In this document: positions 40,401 to 51,803 of the stretch, piece after piece | Position numbering within the stretch: position 1 is the stretch's first letter | Layout: every line of letters begins with the position of its first letter | Source of the DNA: Volvox africanus | Taxonomy: Eukaryota > Chlorophyta > Chlorophyceae > Chlamydomonadales > Volvocaceae | NCBI GenBank assembly: GCA_030268105.1 | Contig: BSDZ01000013.1 | Coordinates: 1,469,001 to 1,533,000 of the forward strand | Direction of reading: 5' to 3' | Length of the DNA: 64,000 nucleotides | Position numbers and translations under genes: made by a program | Notes under the pieces: generated by a model | What the model was told of the DNA's origin: nothing | Databases searched by the model: none | Seen by the model: the letters and a program-made list of their open reading frames with translations, nothing else

Positions 40401-42455
40401 GAAGCACACATCGACCTACGTGACAGAAGCATACTTTCAGCTGGCTTGCCACCTAGGTGCAATGCTGCCTGCCATTTGTGCATAACACAGGCTTAAAGCG
40501 CCCCCCCAGGCTACTTAATATCTGGAAGCTGCACGGCATTGGGATGCACAGATACCTTAACTATTCACAGATACGCCTTACACGCTAAGCTGAGCCCCAG
40601 TGGCCAAGGCCCATAGGTGTCTGGATGTCTTTCACCTTTGGGCGCCCATTACAGGCCTGCATTCCGAGTCATACCTCGTAGCGTAGGCTGACCCACGCCG
40701 CTGCGGTGCGAGGCAGCGCCTCGTAGCCCTCTGCCGCTGCACGCTCCGAATCCATATGTGTATCTTCCGGGTGTGCGCTCTCGCCACCAGACTGCAAGTA
40801 AGCCAAAAAACGAGACACACGCCGTATGCATCAGCTGTCCCCTGTCGGAAACGGACGGGCCATTACAAATGGCCATCCCAGACGCGCTAACGCCCCGTAC
40901 GGTATTGGAGTCAAGATAGTAAAGAGATAGGCTTAGGTGAAGGCAAGAGATAGGCTTAGGTGAAGGTGAAACCTAGCCAATCTCAATGTGCGTAACAGGT
41001 AGCACTCCCACGTCCCGCAACGCCACGCAATAACACCACACCCTTGGACGCATCTGCCATCCGGAATGCGCGCTTGTTGCATCTAGATATCTCGTTCCTC
41101 TCTGCTCCGTGTCCCATCCTCACCGCCTGCATGGCTACTGCAGATAAACCCAGCGCCAGCGCAGTGCGTTCTTTGCGAGCACGCTCCAGCTGAGCCGCCA
41201 TGCCCCCCATCGCGGCCGCATGCTCTTGCTCCAACTCACGGAGCCGGCCCTACATGACCACGCAGAAAGTAAACAGTATAGCTCGCACCCACTTTATTGG
41301 GCATGAAACAAAGCCTGTCGTGCGATAGGATGCCAGATATTGCCTACCTGCAGAGCTCGGACCTTAGCTTCCGCCTTGACCGAGTACCGATCATAGGTGG
41401 CACGCTGCAGGCAGGCAGCGCAAGGCGCAAAAGCTCTTGGCCAAAGGTCGACGCTGCACCTTTTCCCATCCAGGCAACATGCATCTAAGACACGCAAAGC
41501 ATCCACCTAAACACGGCCTAGGTGCGTGGAATTATGCTAAAGCTCCTTTCCCAGCACAGCAAAACAATTACTTGGCTATATGCTGTCACCGAACTGAGAT
41601 CTGGCGGTACAATAAACAGTTGCCAGCCAAGTCATTCTCCAACACATGGTGCGCTCACCTGTTGCGCAGCAGTTCGAGTGAGCTCAGCCACATTGCGCTC
41701 TAGCTCCCTGATGGTGACTTTCTGGGAGCTCAAGAGCTCGCGCTGCTGTTCAATATACTCTCTAAGTTTTTGGTTTTCAGACTCCTTGGCCTGCACCGCA
41801 AAGGCGTCAGGGTTAATTACCAAGACCAATGAGGAGAAAGCAGGTAAGGATGCAAATGTCGGCCAAAGTTGCGTAGGATAAAGATGGCCAAAATGCGTCC
41901 CGGGCCTCCCTTAGAGGGGACAAGGTAAAAGACGTCTGCGTTCCTTGAACGTCGAGTTGCGCTGCCTTTTAATCTACAGATGCCCCAAGTGATCCCTGTT
42001 GTTTGCACCTCCCGTGAGCTTGGCACCAGGCCATGAACAGGCGCAACAACCCGGCTGTTCCCTAACGATAAGACTGATTCTACATGAAGCAGCTGTGACT
42101 TCACCCTTCCTTGCCTGCAACTCTTGCTCAAAGCGGTTCTTTGTGGTAACCAGTTCATTCTTCAATCCTCGTATCCGTGCCTCTCCACGGATTGCATCAG
42201 CCGACGGCACTTCAGGGGGTAGCGGATACAGTGGAGCACGTTGCTGGCTCTGACGGGAAGGATGCTCACGGATATCAGGCAGGAAGTGTGATGACGTCGG
42301 CGGTGGTTCAGCCCATGCCTCTGTCACAGCGGGCTGATAACCATTGCCGTTAGCTGTTCGTGGTGACGCAACGCGGTTCGCCGGCAGGCTGGCAGACTGT
42401 TGAAGAGCAAAGCGGCGGGGAAAAAAGGATTCAGGGTTACCAAAGCGCGCATTAT
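37467..42455 (-). CDS. Coiled-coil protein with Glu-Pro repeat tail (5' end not resolved)
   Basis: Function unknown; a structural or cytoskeletal role is a guess. Thirteen exons: 42455-42115, 41790-41659, 41404-41348, 41249-41124, 40791-40675, 40298-40074, 39858-39632, 39409-39352, 39155-39041, 38856-38750, 38497-38387, 38081-37989, 37832-37467. Phases agree throughout and give 690 residues after a partial first codon. Exons 1-4 form a heptad-like coiled coil (for example [20 protein letters not shown]). Exons 6 and 7 are well-ordered helical sequence ([39 protein letters not shown]). Exons 9-12 are basic and Ser/Pro-rich. Exon 13 carries about 27 Glu-Pro dipeptides and then a stop. The first intron appears to use a GC donor. 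No in-frame ATG precedes 42455, so at least one upstream exon is missing. The 19-codon eighth exon is the weakest. Confidence 0.65.
37517..37690. repeat. Coding (GGCTCT/GGCTCC)n hexamer repeat encoding Glu-Pro
   Basis: About 27 hexamers ggctct or ggctcc on the + strand; on the coding minus strand they read gagcc-type codons for Glu-Pro in the last exon of the coiled-coil gene. Two ctcgcgctgtgg interruptions encode Gln-Arg steps. Hexamer length keeps the frame when the copy number changes. Confidence 0.9.
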
Positions 42456-44027
42456 CTACGAGTGTTTTCAAAAATAGATGTGTGGAATTATTATGTTACC
42501 ACGAATATGGTATGCAAGCCATGCGCGTGACCTTCGAGGCGCATGTTGTCAACATGCGGACGTAAAACAGGTGATTCGGCTTACACCGCTAGTCGACAAG
42601 AATATTACCAATTTCATGAAGCAAGATAGAATATGTGTGGCAACCTAAGCGCATACGTTTAAAGGTCTCGAGGAACCTCGTGGCACCTTTTCCCACAAGG
42701 ATAGAATCTTCATAAATTCATGCTACCATATTATACAACCAATGCTGATTAAAACACGGGCTTCTTTATGCGACTCCGCTCACCGCCCAAGCACGTGAAG
42801 AGTCCTCCATGGCCTCAGCCTTGGGTGGAACTCCGGAATAGAGGAGTTATCTGCAGACGCTTCAAATGCTTGCTGTCTAAGAATATGAATTCTTACTGAG
42901 TTCGGACATTCCAACGACTGAAGAATTTGGACCAGGTGGATTGCAAACTACCTCTTGTCAAAGTAGTATCGCTAAAAGCTTTTGATCATAGCTTCGATCA
43001 GGTTTTTAAATTACATCTAAGGTTGAGTAGGCGCTGCACTGAGACTTGGAGCATAAAGCGAACGACAACGCCGTACAAGGGAGTCCTCCGTGATTAAACC
43101 TGAAGGGCATGGCATGTTGCCAGACTCAATTTAGGTGGAACGGACAAAGCATTTTGGGATTGATATGACTGCATCCTGGATGGTCGACCCTGCGTGGTCT
43201 ATGCCACTCCGCAGGGTGATTCAGGGTCTCTGCAAACGATTATGACGAGTCGCTCAAAGTGCAGACAAATAATGCTTTGGCCGACTTAACAATGCATAAG
43301 GGACACACGCTTAAATGTCTTACCCGAGCGTACCTTGAAGAAACACGGTGGAACCCGGGCAAAACTTCAGCCGAAGAGATACTTAACCCGTTCTGGCCCT
43401 GACCTACCAGCAATGCCGTTAATATGGGACGGCGTTTCCTTGGTTATTCTCCTTCACACAACCCAACACTGTATTTTGCTTGGTATTAGCTGGATGGTTT
43501 ACAACCTCGTAAGCCAAAACGTTCCGCGTCCCTCGGCGCAGACCCTGCTTATGTCCTCACAAGGTATTCTACCTTCCACTACCTCTTCCCAGTATTCCAT
43601 TAGGAAGTAGCTGCGGCATACACAATACACCGAGACTGGGGCATTCATCAATCACGCGACAGGCCCGGGAAATCCTCGCCTTTCACACATAACAGGGACC
43701 AACAGCACATCTGGCACCAACATTGTCATGTCGTACTAAATCGTGGTCCGGTGCTTGAAATGCCCGTTCACCAGCGCACTGGCCGACATTAATCAATGTA
43801 GTAGTTCGCTGAGGCCGATAGCATGAATGCGAACGTAAACACACCGTCATCGTTATCCCGCTGATATGTCAGTGTCAATGCATGACATGCCTAGACTGCC
43901 CGCATAATCCCTGCAAGCAATTGTCCAAACAGGGGCATGCAGAACAATGTATGTCGTTTCTTTTCAGGGCCCATACACCTCCAGTCTGACATTTCTCATC
44001 TCTCCAACGCCGTACAACCCGGCAATT
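42456..44027. other. Stretch between pyrophosphatase and coiled-coil gene
   Basis: About 1.6 kb without a convincing gene. It should contain the missing 5' exon or exons of the minus-strand coiled-coil gene; one phase-compatible candidate with an ATG lies at 43600-43573. It also contains the 3' flank of the pyrophosphatase gene. No RNA gene was recognised. Confidence 0.5.
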
Positions 44028-45130
44028 TTACTCGTAAACGTTGCGGAGCTTACGCGGCACGTAGTGCTCTTGGTACAGGTTCTGCACAAAAGCAGCGTGA
44101 ACACAAGTTATTCATGGCATTATTAATCAAACGGCAAGGAAGATATGCATGACAGAGCACCCGAGGGACGGCAATAATGCCGTCACACGCACCAGCGAGT
44201 CCTTGACGACTTTCTTTGCCTCCTCCGACCCGAGGAAGTCATCGACAATAACCTCCTTGTGCTCGTTCTTCTTGTAGTCCTCAAAGAACCTGCACCAAAA
44301 CCCACATGGCGAAGGGCCATCGATGTGTGTACCAAGGTCGCCTTGTCCACATACACCCCGAGTAAACACCGCATGCCAACCACGCGCTTTCCCTTACCCA
44401 TATCACCTCTTAATCTCTGCCAGACGGTGCGGCGGCAATTGGTTGATATCCGTGAAACCCTTAAACTCCGGGTCGTCTGCGTGGACAGCGATGAGCTTGT
44501 CATCGCGCTCGCCTTGGTCGAGCATTTGCATGACTCCAATCGGTTTTGCCTGTGGCATATTGCATCGACCAAAACTTACCAGAGACACATGCACTGGTTG
44601 GCGGAGGTGGATGTTGGCAAAACCCGACCCCACTGTGATTGGAGCATTTCGGCATTCATAAGCGCATACAAATCATTTTTGAATAAGCATCTGTAATGTG
44701 CATCAATCCTCACCCGCAGAAAACACATAGGCACAACGGGCTCCTGCATCAGCACTAGCACGTCCAACGGGTCGCCATCCTCGCAAAGGGTCTTTGGTAC
44801 GAAGCCGTAGTTATGGGGATAGACAACCGACGAGTAAAGAATACGGTCGACGAAGCACAGACCGGTATCCTTGTCCAGCTCATACTTGACCTTCGAGCCG
44901 CGAGGAATTTCAATCACGCAGTTAACAACATTGGGGGCGTCGTTCCCTGGGTGAAGATCGTGCCACGGGTGGGAAGCGGTGCCCCTGCAATGCAATATTT
45001 AGCAGCGCTCGCTTCAGCTTCGTCGTCCCCTTTAGCTTCAAGCGCCGACTACTGAAACGCCTTCACAGGCGGTTGCAGCTCTTGACAGACCAACATATTG
45101 CATCTTAGTAACGCACCTGTAGAAGGACAT
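44028..45130 (-). CDS. Soluble inorganic pyrophosphatase (family I, plant cytosolic type)
   Basis: Hydrolyses pyrophosphate to phosphate, pulling biosynthetic reactions forward. Exons: 45130-45117, 44984-44714, 44549-44407, 44289-44193, 44081-44028, in phase, 192 residues. The sequence follows plant soluble enzymes closely: [41 protein letters not shown], then the signature DGDPLDV with the metal-binding aspartates, [57 protein letters not shown] and a short C-terminal exon ending in NVYE. All expected catalytic Asp, Lys and Tyr motifs are present. It lacks the N-terminal arm of about 20 residues seen in plant homologues. Exon 1 is only 14 bp (ATG plus three codons and two bases) and is chosen because it supplies an ATG, the correct phase and a gtgcgt donor; another upstream exon remains possible. 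Confidence 0.92.
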
Positions 45131-45827
45131 TTCTTAACGGTGCTACGGTGAATTAGTGAGGATGACGGTGTAAAGACCGCGCGCCGGCAAGTCGATCGGA
45201 TTCCCACTTCTGCAAACTGGACTAGTCAGTTACCACGCTAGAACACTTCAGAGATCACAAGGTATAACAGGTAAAGAAATAACTTAGTTCGCGCTAAGCC
45301 ATAAGATTGCTTAACCATTTCAGTACGGGCCGTTGCACCAGGTCACCATCGTCCATTTGTGTCAACTCCCAAAAACATAATTTTAACCAATTATAGAATT
45401 TTACAATCGTAGCTGCTGCTTTTCCTCGCGCTTAAACGTTTTCTGAATGACCAGAACTTACGTATTGGTAACGCTTTACAGGAGGTCCAAGCCTTGCATA
45501 GGATCCCCAACACGGGCCTTCGCGAAACAACAAACTTAAAAGTAGGAATTCAGATATGTGTTTCTCGCATTTCGGCATAAGGACTGTGCAACGGGCAAAG
45601 CTTCTTCCTATAGGGCTCGTACTGCACGCGAGACTCATTGCTTCTAGAAGGCTGTAAACGGCCCACCATCTGCCAACCAGATAATTCATCACGCATGGGG
45701 TGATGGCTTCGGTCTAAAATCCTGCGTCTGAAATGCGTGCACGCCGCCTGGATTGGAAACTTAGCGCCGGGCCTCATGTCTCTCAACAGTTGCGCAAAAT
45801 GCCTTAAATTACACTATAGAACGATCG
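45131..45827. promoter_or_regulatory. Divergent spacer upstream of pyrophosphatase
   Basis: 697 bp between the proposed start of the pyrophosphatase (minus) and a possible small gene (plus). AT-richer in its middle part, with no convincing open frame. It should include the pyrophosphatase promoter. No specific element was recognised. Confidence 0.4.
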
Positions 45828-46146
45828 ATGGCTATTAAGAAGCGGATGGACGACAACGGTGTGTACTTCGTTCACTGGGCAAAGGTGGGGTCAGGAGAGG
45901 GCACCCGGAGGCCGTCATACGCACACACGCGCAAACGCACACAACACAGGCACATACACGCGCGCGCAAATACACGCACAGCCACAGTCACAGCCAAACC
46001 TGCCGGATCTATTACGACAGGAGAATCAGCCTGCTTTTATCAATTCCGAAATCGCCGTGGCTGCACCACATTATGCAGATTATCGACGGGGTCAATGGAA
46101 ACCGCCATCATCACCAAACGACATCAGCAAAATCTCCTACGCCTAA
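45828..46146 (+). CDS. Possible small two-exon protein, 60 residues
   Basis: Unknown function. Exon 1 is 45828-45884, starting with ATG and ending TGGGCAAAG|gtgggg. Exon 2 is 46021-46146 after ttacgacag. They join in phase to 60 residues with a TAA stop. The sequence opens MAIKKRMDDNGVYFVHWAK and ends PNDISKISYA; it is polar, of ordinary composition, without a signal peptide or long hydrophobic span. The intron carries CA-rich repeats like those in neighbouring introns. Such size would fit a small organellar complex subunit, but I recognise no family. Support is the balanced composition of both exons, the matched phase and the splice motifs. It could also be chance. Confidence 0.4.
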
Positions 46147-46562
46147 CATGGTAGCCCAAGAAGCACACAGTTGTCATAGAAGCACATATCGGTAGGAGCG
46201 CCACGCCCGATCTGTGTACCTGAATAGATGCTGTCAACCAGGCGTGTATCCCTTGCGCGCTGCGGTGCAATACACCTATGCTCTGATGCCAGCCGTACAT
46301 GCCGCAACCCACTACCACGAGGTTACTTCTATACAACCGTGTATTGTCTATGCGGAAGGTACTCCACACGATGCCATGCATCGTGCAGCATTGCTGTATT
46401 GCACTAAAATAATGGCGCAGTCGTTAGAAGAAGATCTTCTTGCTTATCTTCTTGTCTCTATGCGGTCTAGGGTTCCTTGGTACCCAATGACCATGGATAC
46501 TTGGCACAGCGCCAAGAGTACAGTTTGCTCGGAAGGGGTACTCGCTGGTTTCATGGTTGTGG
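46147..46562. other. Convergent 3' spacer
   Basis: 416 bp between the stop of the possible 60-residue gene and the stop of the TMEM14-like gene on the other strand. I see no gene in it; it should hold both 3' untranslated regions. Confidence 0.4.
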
Positions 46563-47297
46563 TTATGCCCACTGCTTGGCCTTATAGGCGTGGTACACAA
46601 AGCCCAACAGCCCTACACCCGTCAAAATTCCAGCCGGCATGACCTTCTTGGTCCTAGCGAGGCGCATGCCCATCATAGTTGCCATCAAGGCCGACGTCGT
46701 GCATCCAATACTGTGGCCCAGGAAAGCGTCTTGCGTCTGTAAAGCACGGCCATGTAAAGGAATTGTCGGATGGATTCATATAGAAGCCCTGATGAACCGT
46801 AAAAACGCTCTTCGCTCCACGGTAAATGCATGATGACATCAAGAGGCCCTAACCCTCAACGAAGCCGGCGTGCATTAAGGTTTTCAATTGCATGAAGTAT
46901 TGTGGGTGTTAACATGCTTGACTGTGCAAACTCCATTAGGTGCCCTCGTTGGACTGGGCACCAGGCCTTGTCTGTTCTGTCGCAACCACGCAGCGTCTCC
47001 CTCTACACCCAAATCATTCGGAGTACTGTACTTTACCTACCTGGATAATGTATGCTGTGGTGCCATACGCCACTCCAAAAGTTAATCCGCCCAAAAGCTG
47101 CGCATTGCCAATGTAAGGGAATAAGCTGCACGTGCACGCGGCTACGTTGCCGCGTTGGTAAATCTTCCGTGCGTCCCTCTCAGTGGGTTTTCACCTACCG
47201 AGGGCAAAGATTTCTTCCTCACGTAGCCCATAACACCTCCCAGGGAGGTCAGTGAAGAAAGCGCAATATCAAGGTGCACTTCACCGCTTGGAGCCAT
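46563..47297 (-). CDS. TMEM14-family small membrane protein
   Basis: Three exons, 47297-47199, 47097-47041 and 46736-46563, in phase, give 109 residues, the usual size for the family. Visible features: an N-terminal helix followed by SLGGVMGYVRKKSLPS, then LLGGLTFGVAYGTTAYIIQ, then a segment with MATMMGMRLARTKKVMPAG and a last hydrophobic helix GILTGVGLLGFVYHAY, ending in a stop. The GGxxGYxxxxSxPS and MGxRxxxxxKxMPAG patterns are the family hallmarks. TMEM14 proteins sit in mitochondrial or plastid envelope membranes; plant members (FAX) are linked to fatty-acid export and animal TMEM14C to porphyrin handling. The N-terminus has no obvious transit peptide, so localisation stays open. The gene is head to head with the RanBPM-like gene, about 260 bp between start codons. 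Confidence 0.88.
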
Positions 47298-47556
47298 TTT
47301 CCTGTCGGTACGGTGGTACAAATATGCCCTTTTAGCTGGTGATCAAATACTAAAATGAAACAGGTTTAGAGGAGAAACCTTGGGATTCGGAATAGATGTA
47401 GAAAAAGACAATAAAAAGTTGTATGTCGTAAGGTGTTCCGGAGCCACATGTAGTTTCACGCTGTTACCCGGTTTTTCGAAACAAAAAGGTATTGAATACT
47501 TCGGCAAGTTTGTTTTCCCTAATTTTGCTCAACCGCAAGCTCAATGCTTGATCTTT
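47298..47556. promoter_or_regulatory. Short divergent intergenic region (TMEM14-like / RanBPM-like)
   Basis: Only 259 bp lie between the two outward-facing start codons. If both starts are right, this is a compact bidirectional promoter plus both 5' leaders. An open frame in the RanBPM reading frame continues upstream to 47380 without an ATG, so part of this region could be transcribed leader. Confidence 0.5.
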
Positions 47557-50500
47557 ATGGCTATGGAACAGCAATCTCACCAACCATGGCCTAGCGAGCT
47601 GAACTCTGCCCGCCAAGGGCATGGTCTAGAGCTAAAGGACAAGTTTACAGTACGTTACGCAAGTGACGCACGGCATACCAACGACGTAGTAAGATGTTGC
47701 CATTAAACAGCAGAGACAATCTGCACGGAACCTATTTGGCACTAAATATAATAGATTGCCTTCACTTGATACAGGGAGCGATACAGGCAAACCACCCTGT
47801 CCCTCCAAATTGCACGGTGTATTACTATGAGCTGACAGTATTAGATAGCGGCATCTATGGGAAAATTGCTATTGGTTTTGCGGACAAATCCTTCAAGCTA
47901 ACGCGCCAGCCAGGGTACGTGATTGAGACCCTGCACTCGACCAGTACAAACCCTAGTTCCACCGCGTGACCGGTACGAAGTTGCCTGTTGGGTGCAGTTG
48001 GGAAGCGGGATCATTCGGGTACCACGGTGACGACGGCAAGAAGTTTATTGGACTTGGCAATGGTGAAGACTATGGTACGCGACCTGGGTTGAGGGTTTTA
48101 CGGTCTTTATGGGGAACAGTTTTTTGCATCTTAATATCATACCATAGAGGCGATGGACTTTGGCTCACATTATTGACATTACTTAATTCCCACCCCTTGC
48201 CACCGGGAGCCCATTAACTGACATTCCGTAAATCCTTAACCATCGGGCGACGTTTCCGCCGGCTGCCTGGGCTTACCACACGCCGTTTTGCAACACCACG
48301 ACATGCCTGCTTGCCCAACATCTTTATACATATGATTATACGCTTAAAATTCAGCATGCATGCTTTCGGCAGCATTTTAATTGCACAAGCGGCTGACATC
48401 ATATTTGGCTCTGCAGGTCCCACGTTTGGAACTGGCGATACCGTGGGTGCGGGTATCCATTTGGTTCGCCAGGAGCTATTCTTCACGTAAGCGCAGAGGC
48501 GTTGGTCGCCGCAGGGGCTTCACCCCGCCTCCACTGACCTGGGGGAGCATTATTCCTCCAGCTCCAAATGCTTGGACAGGGGATGGGTAGGCAGGGATGT
48601 TCACCTGGGAACCATGTGGGCAGTTGTCCAGGCCATCCAGACCTCTGGCCTTACCATTACTTACAGAGGTCGTGCGGGTGTCCCAGAGCCATCAGGCGAT
48701 ATGCAGCCGCCGATACATACGTGCTTATCCACTCTGGTGTCCGGACGACACGTACGTGCTGCCATGATGCTTTGCTCCTTTTGTGGCTGTTGAACGAATA
48801 ACAGCGCCCGGTAGTGCGGTATCATAAGATGTTACGTAAAGCGTTTTGCGCTCCATGTTGATATGACTCTATGCCGCCCTGTCTTTGCTCCTTGACCCTT
48901 AACATATGACGTTAATAACGTGCTCGTTGAACCCTTGTTTCGCAGCAAGAATGGCACAAAGCTCAAGGTGGCGCATAGGCCCGTGCGAGCAGGTCTCTAT
49001 CCGACGATTGGACTCCACAGGTAGAAGCGCAATTTGATAACGTTAGCCGTTCCGTAAACGGGAGGAACTATTGACTGGATCTTCTTTGTTATATTTCATA
49101 CACACATTCTAAACACTTGGGTAGGTTGACTATTCCACTATCCGCCTGACGTCCCGCTCCGTCCTGCTACCTACCCCGCGTTTTGTGGCCGGCCGGTCGG
49201 TCTCGGCCTGTGGGGTCCAAGCAGCAAGGGCGAGACGGTGCAAGTGAACTTTGGGCAAAAGCCCTTCGTGTTCGATCTGGAGGTGAGGCACGTGCGAGCT
49301 ATGTGCTTCCGTTTCTAACTGGTTATCATATGTGAGCATACAACGCAATTACGTTTATCAGGTTAGAGAAGTCCATCAGATCTTCCAAAGATCTGATGGA
49401 CTAAACTTCCGTAGCGGGAGGGAGGCAGGATATCAAGGAAAGGTGAAGATGGGGGGGCCTTTCCATGTGGACAAGCGTCGCTGGTCCGCATCGCATCATC
49501 GAGCGACACTTAAGCTGGTGCATGTGGTGACGGCGAGATGCCCCGGGTGGTCCGGTCATAACTATGCCATGCGTTCGGACAATCATGTGCCCATCTATAT
49601 GTGTTATCCTCGCCTCAGTACCGTAAGACGGTCAGGATCCTCCAGTGCCTTGCTACACATTTCTCAATGGATTGCGAGACGAAAATTTTTGTGACCTTGG
49701 CAGGGCATGTTGGCGGAGGAGAAGGCTGCACATCGGGCAGCGGTAGACAGGTGCGGGCGTGATGCTTGTGTCGGCGGATCTCGTATCATGCATGCCCCGC
49801 GTTCTTGCGCGGGTTCTTAGCCTTCCAACAACAGCCATCGCACGCAACGGTAGGGGATGCCGTCAGGCAAAATAGTTCTGTAGTAGGGTTTCATGGTCAG
49901 GATCAGGTTCCGCACGATCTTGTCCTTACATCATCTCCTCTGCCCCTCACGGTTTGGGAGACTTGTTATAATAACTGTACCCTTCAGCAGCACTCCCAGG
50001 ACTTGTTTACTTGCCTGGCCTCACGTCTTTCCGCCTCAATTCGGCATCGAATTCTGCATCGAACTCGATGACTGTCCAACGCATCACACCTGCTTAATCT
50101 CCGTGCAACTTTGCTTGCATGCTGCACCGAGCAGGATTCCCGTCTCTCCGGGCATTACCCACGAAATTGTGCGGCAATATTTGTTACATTACGGCTACGA
50201 AGAGACTCTCCGCGAATTCGATGAGGCGGCCGGCCTGATTGGGGAGGCGCAGCAGCAACAGCCGGCGACAGCAGCGGAGGGGTGGGTTCTTCATGGATGC
50301 GCGGGTGGGATGGAGAGGAAGGTGGGGTACCTGAGGGCGTCGCACGGAATCGAATGCGTGGAGTATCGATGAGACCGGACGGGTGTTTTCGGGGGCGCAC
50401 AAATTCATTAAGCGCACGTCATTGCCTAGGGCTGACCAAGGTCAGTCAAGCGAAAGCCAACTGGGGAACTTATCAACGGCCCCTGGCGTGTGGCCGTGAC

Positions 50501-51803
50501 CTGTCCTTCGCGATTTCGCATGACGGCGGCCCTCAGAAGCGACACGGTTGACTGGCGCGTGCCGCTTTGCTCCACTAGTTCCCGAGAATTGCAATTCAGA
50601 CAGCGGTCCTGTCTGTCTGGGCTCAGGCCTTAGAAGGCAGGGATGCGCATCATCTCTGATTCCGCGGCTTCTATCATGTTCGGTCCATATTCGTATGTTT
50701 TAGGTATTGGAATCTTGCTGCCCCCCCATGTGGTTCCACCTGGTTCTTCCCTCGTTACTCCACGGTGGTCATATTCCGCAGGAGGCTTCTTGTATTACAT
50801 AGAGAGTTATCTTAGTAAGGTGTTTAACGCGATAACGATAATTACCCCGTAGGGATGCGACGGCAACAGCGTCCACAGCCCCCGCATACGCTGCCAGTGC
50901 GCTGGTGCTGCGCTCGCACCTGCGTAGTTGCCTCATGGCCGGTGACGTCGACGGCGCGCTTTCGCTGCTATCAGAGCAGTGTCCAGTCGTTATGTCAGAC
51001 TCGAAGAGGTTCGGGGAGGTACACTTTCAGCTGGCGTGCCAAAAGTACATTGAGCTGGTTAGGTGAGTGGCCGCTCGTGTAGGTTGTAATTGCCTTTAGC
51101 AGTGAAAGTGGAGAGCTGAAACGAAGTAAACTATGCAAGATGAATGCATAGATTTAAAGTCAGCATGGGCGGGTGGGTGGGGTGCGGATTCGGGCAGCGA
51201 AGGGCCTGACCTCATATGTTATATGCTCCAGGGCATGATGGTGCGGGGTCGGTAGTAGGACGGTAAGGGCTAGGCGGGAATGCGCTGCGGAGGACATTGT
51301 GTCCTGTCGTGTGTTGAGTTCCCATACACCATCTCTGCGCGTTGCTGGATCTTCACAGGTGTGGCCGGGTGGAAGAGGCGGTGCAGTTCGCACAGAGTAC
51401 TATGTCGCAGCTGCGCGGTCCATCCCCCGCCTCGGTGGAGTCCTCCCTCCGCGACGTCGTGGCGCTGGTGGCCTACCAGAATCCGGAGGCATCACCGTTG
51501 GCACACCTCCTGGGTCGGGAGCAGCGAGACGCCGTCGCAGACGCGGTCAACGCAGCCGTGTTGACGGTAGCTTCGGAGGCAGGTGGGTTACCAGCATCTC
51601 CCAGTGCAGCAGCAGCTGGATCGGAAAGCAGCTGGGCCGGGTTGCAGCTGCGGCCGGCGGCTGCCACGCCGCCACGGCCGGCGAGCCGCGTAGAAACTTT
51701 GCTGCAGCAGCTGGTAGCGGTGCAAGGCGCACTGCATGAAGCGAACGGTGGGCAGGGCTGGATGTTCAATCTGCAGGAGTATATGTTGGGTCCGACCAAG
51801 TGA
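47557..51803 (+). CDS. RanBPM/RanBP9-like protein (SPRY, LisH, CTLH, CRA)
   Basis: Expected scaffold subunit of the CTLH/GID E3 ubiquitin ligase. Exons: 47557-47688, 47775-47914, 47998-48074, 48417-48486, 48946-49020, 49225-49282, 49704-49750, 50135-50281, 50853-51062, 51359-51803; all phases close, 466 residues. The SPRY domain occupies about 10-184: GAIQANHPVP, VYYYELTVLDSGIYGKIAIG, RQPGWEAGSFGYHGDDGK, GTGDTVGAGI, FFTKNGTKL, LYPTIGLHS, VNFGQKPFVFDLE. A LisH motif follows at about 201-235 (EIVRQYLLHYGYEETLREFD), then a Gln/Ala linker, the CTLH segment (RSHLRSCLMAGDVDGALSLL, LACQKYIELVRCGRVEEAV) and the CRA part (DVVALVAYQNPEASPLAHLL, DAVADAVNAAVL). This order matches plant RanBPM. The start was taken at the first in-frame ATG; Met3 is equally possible and an upstream exon cannot be excluded. 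A 60-residue low-complexity insert lies in the CRA part. Confidence 0.92.
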
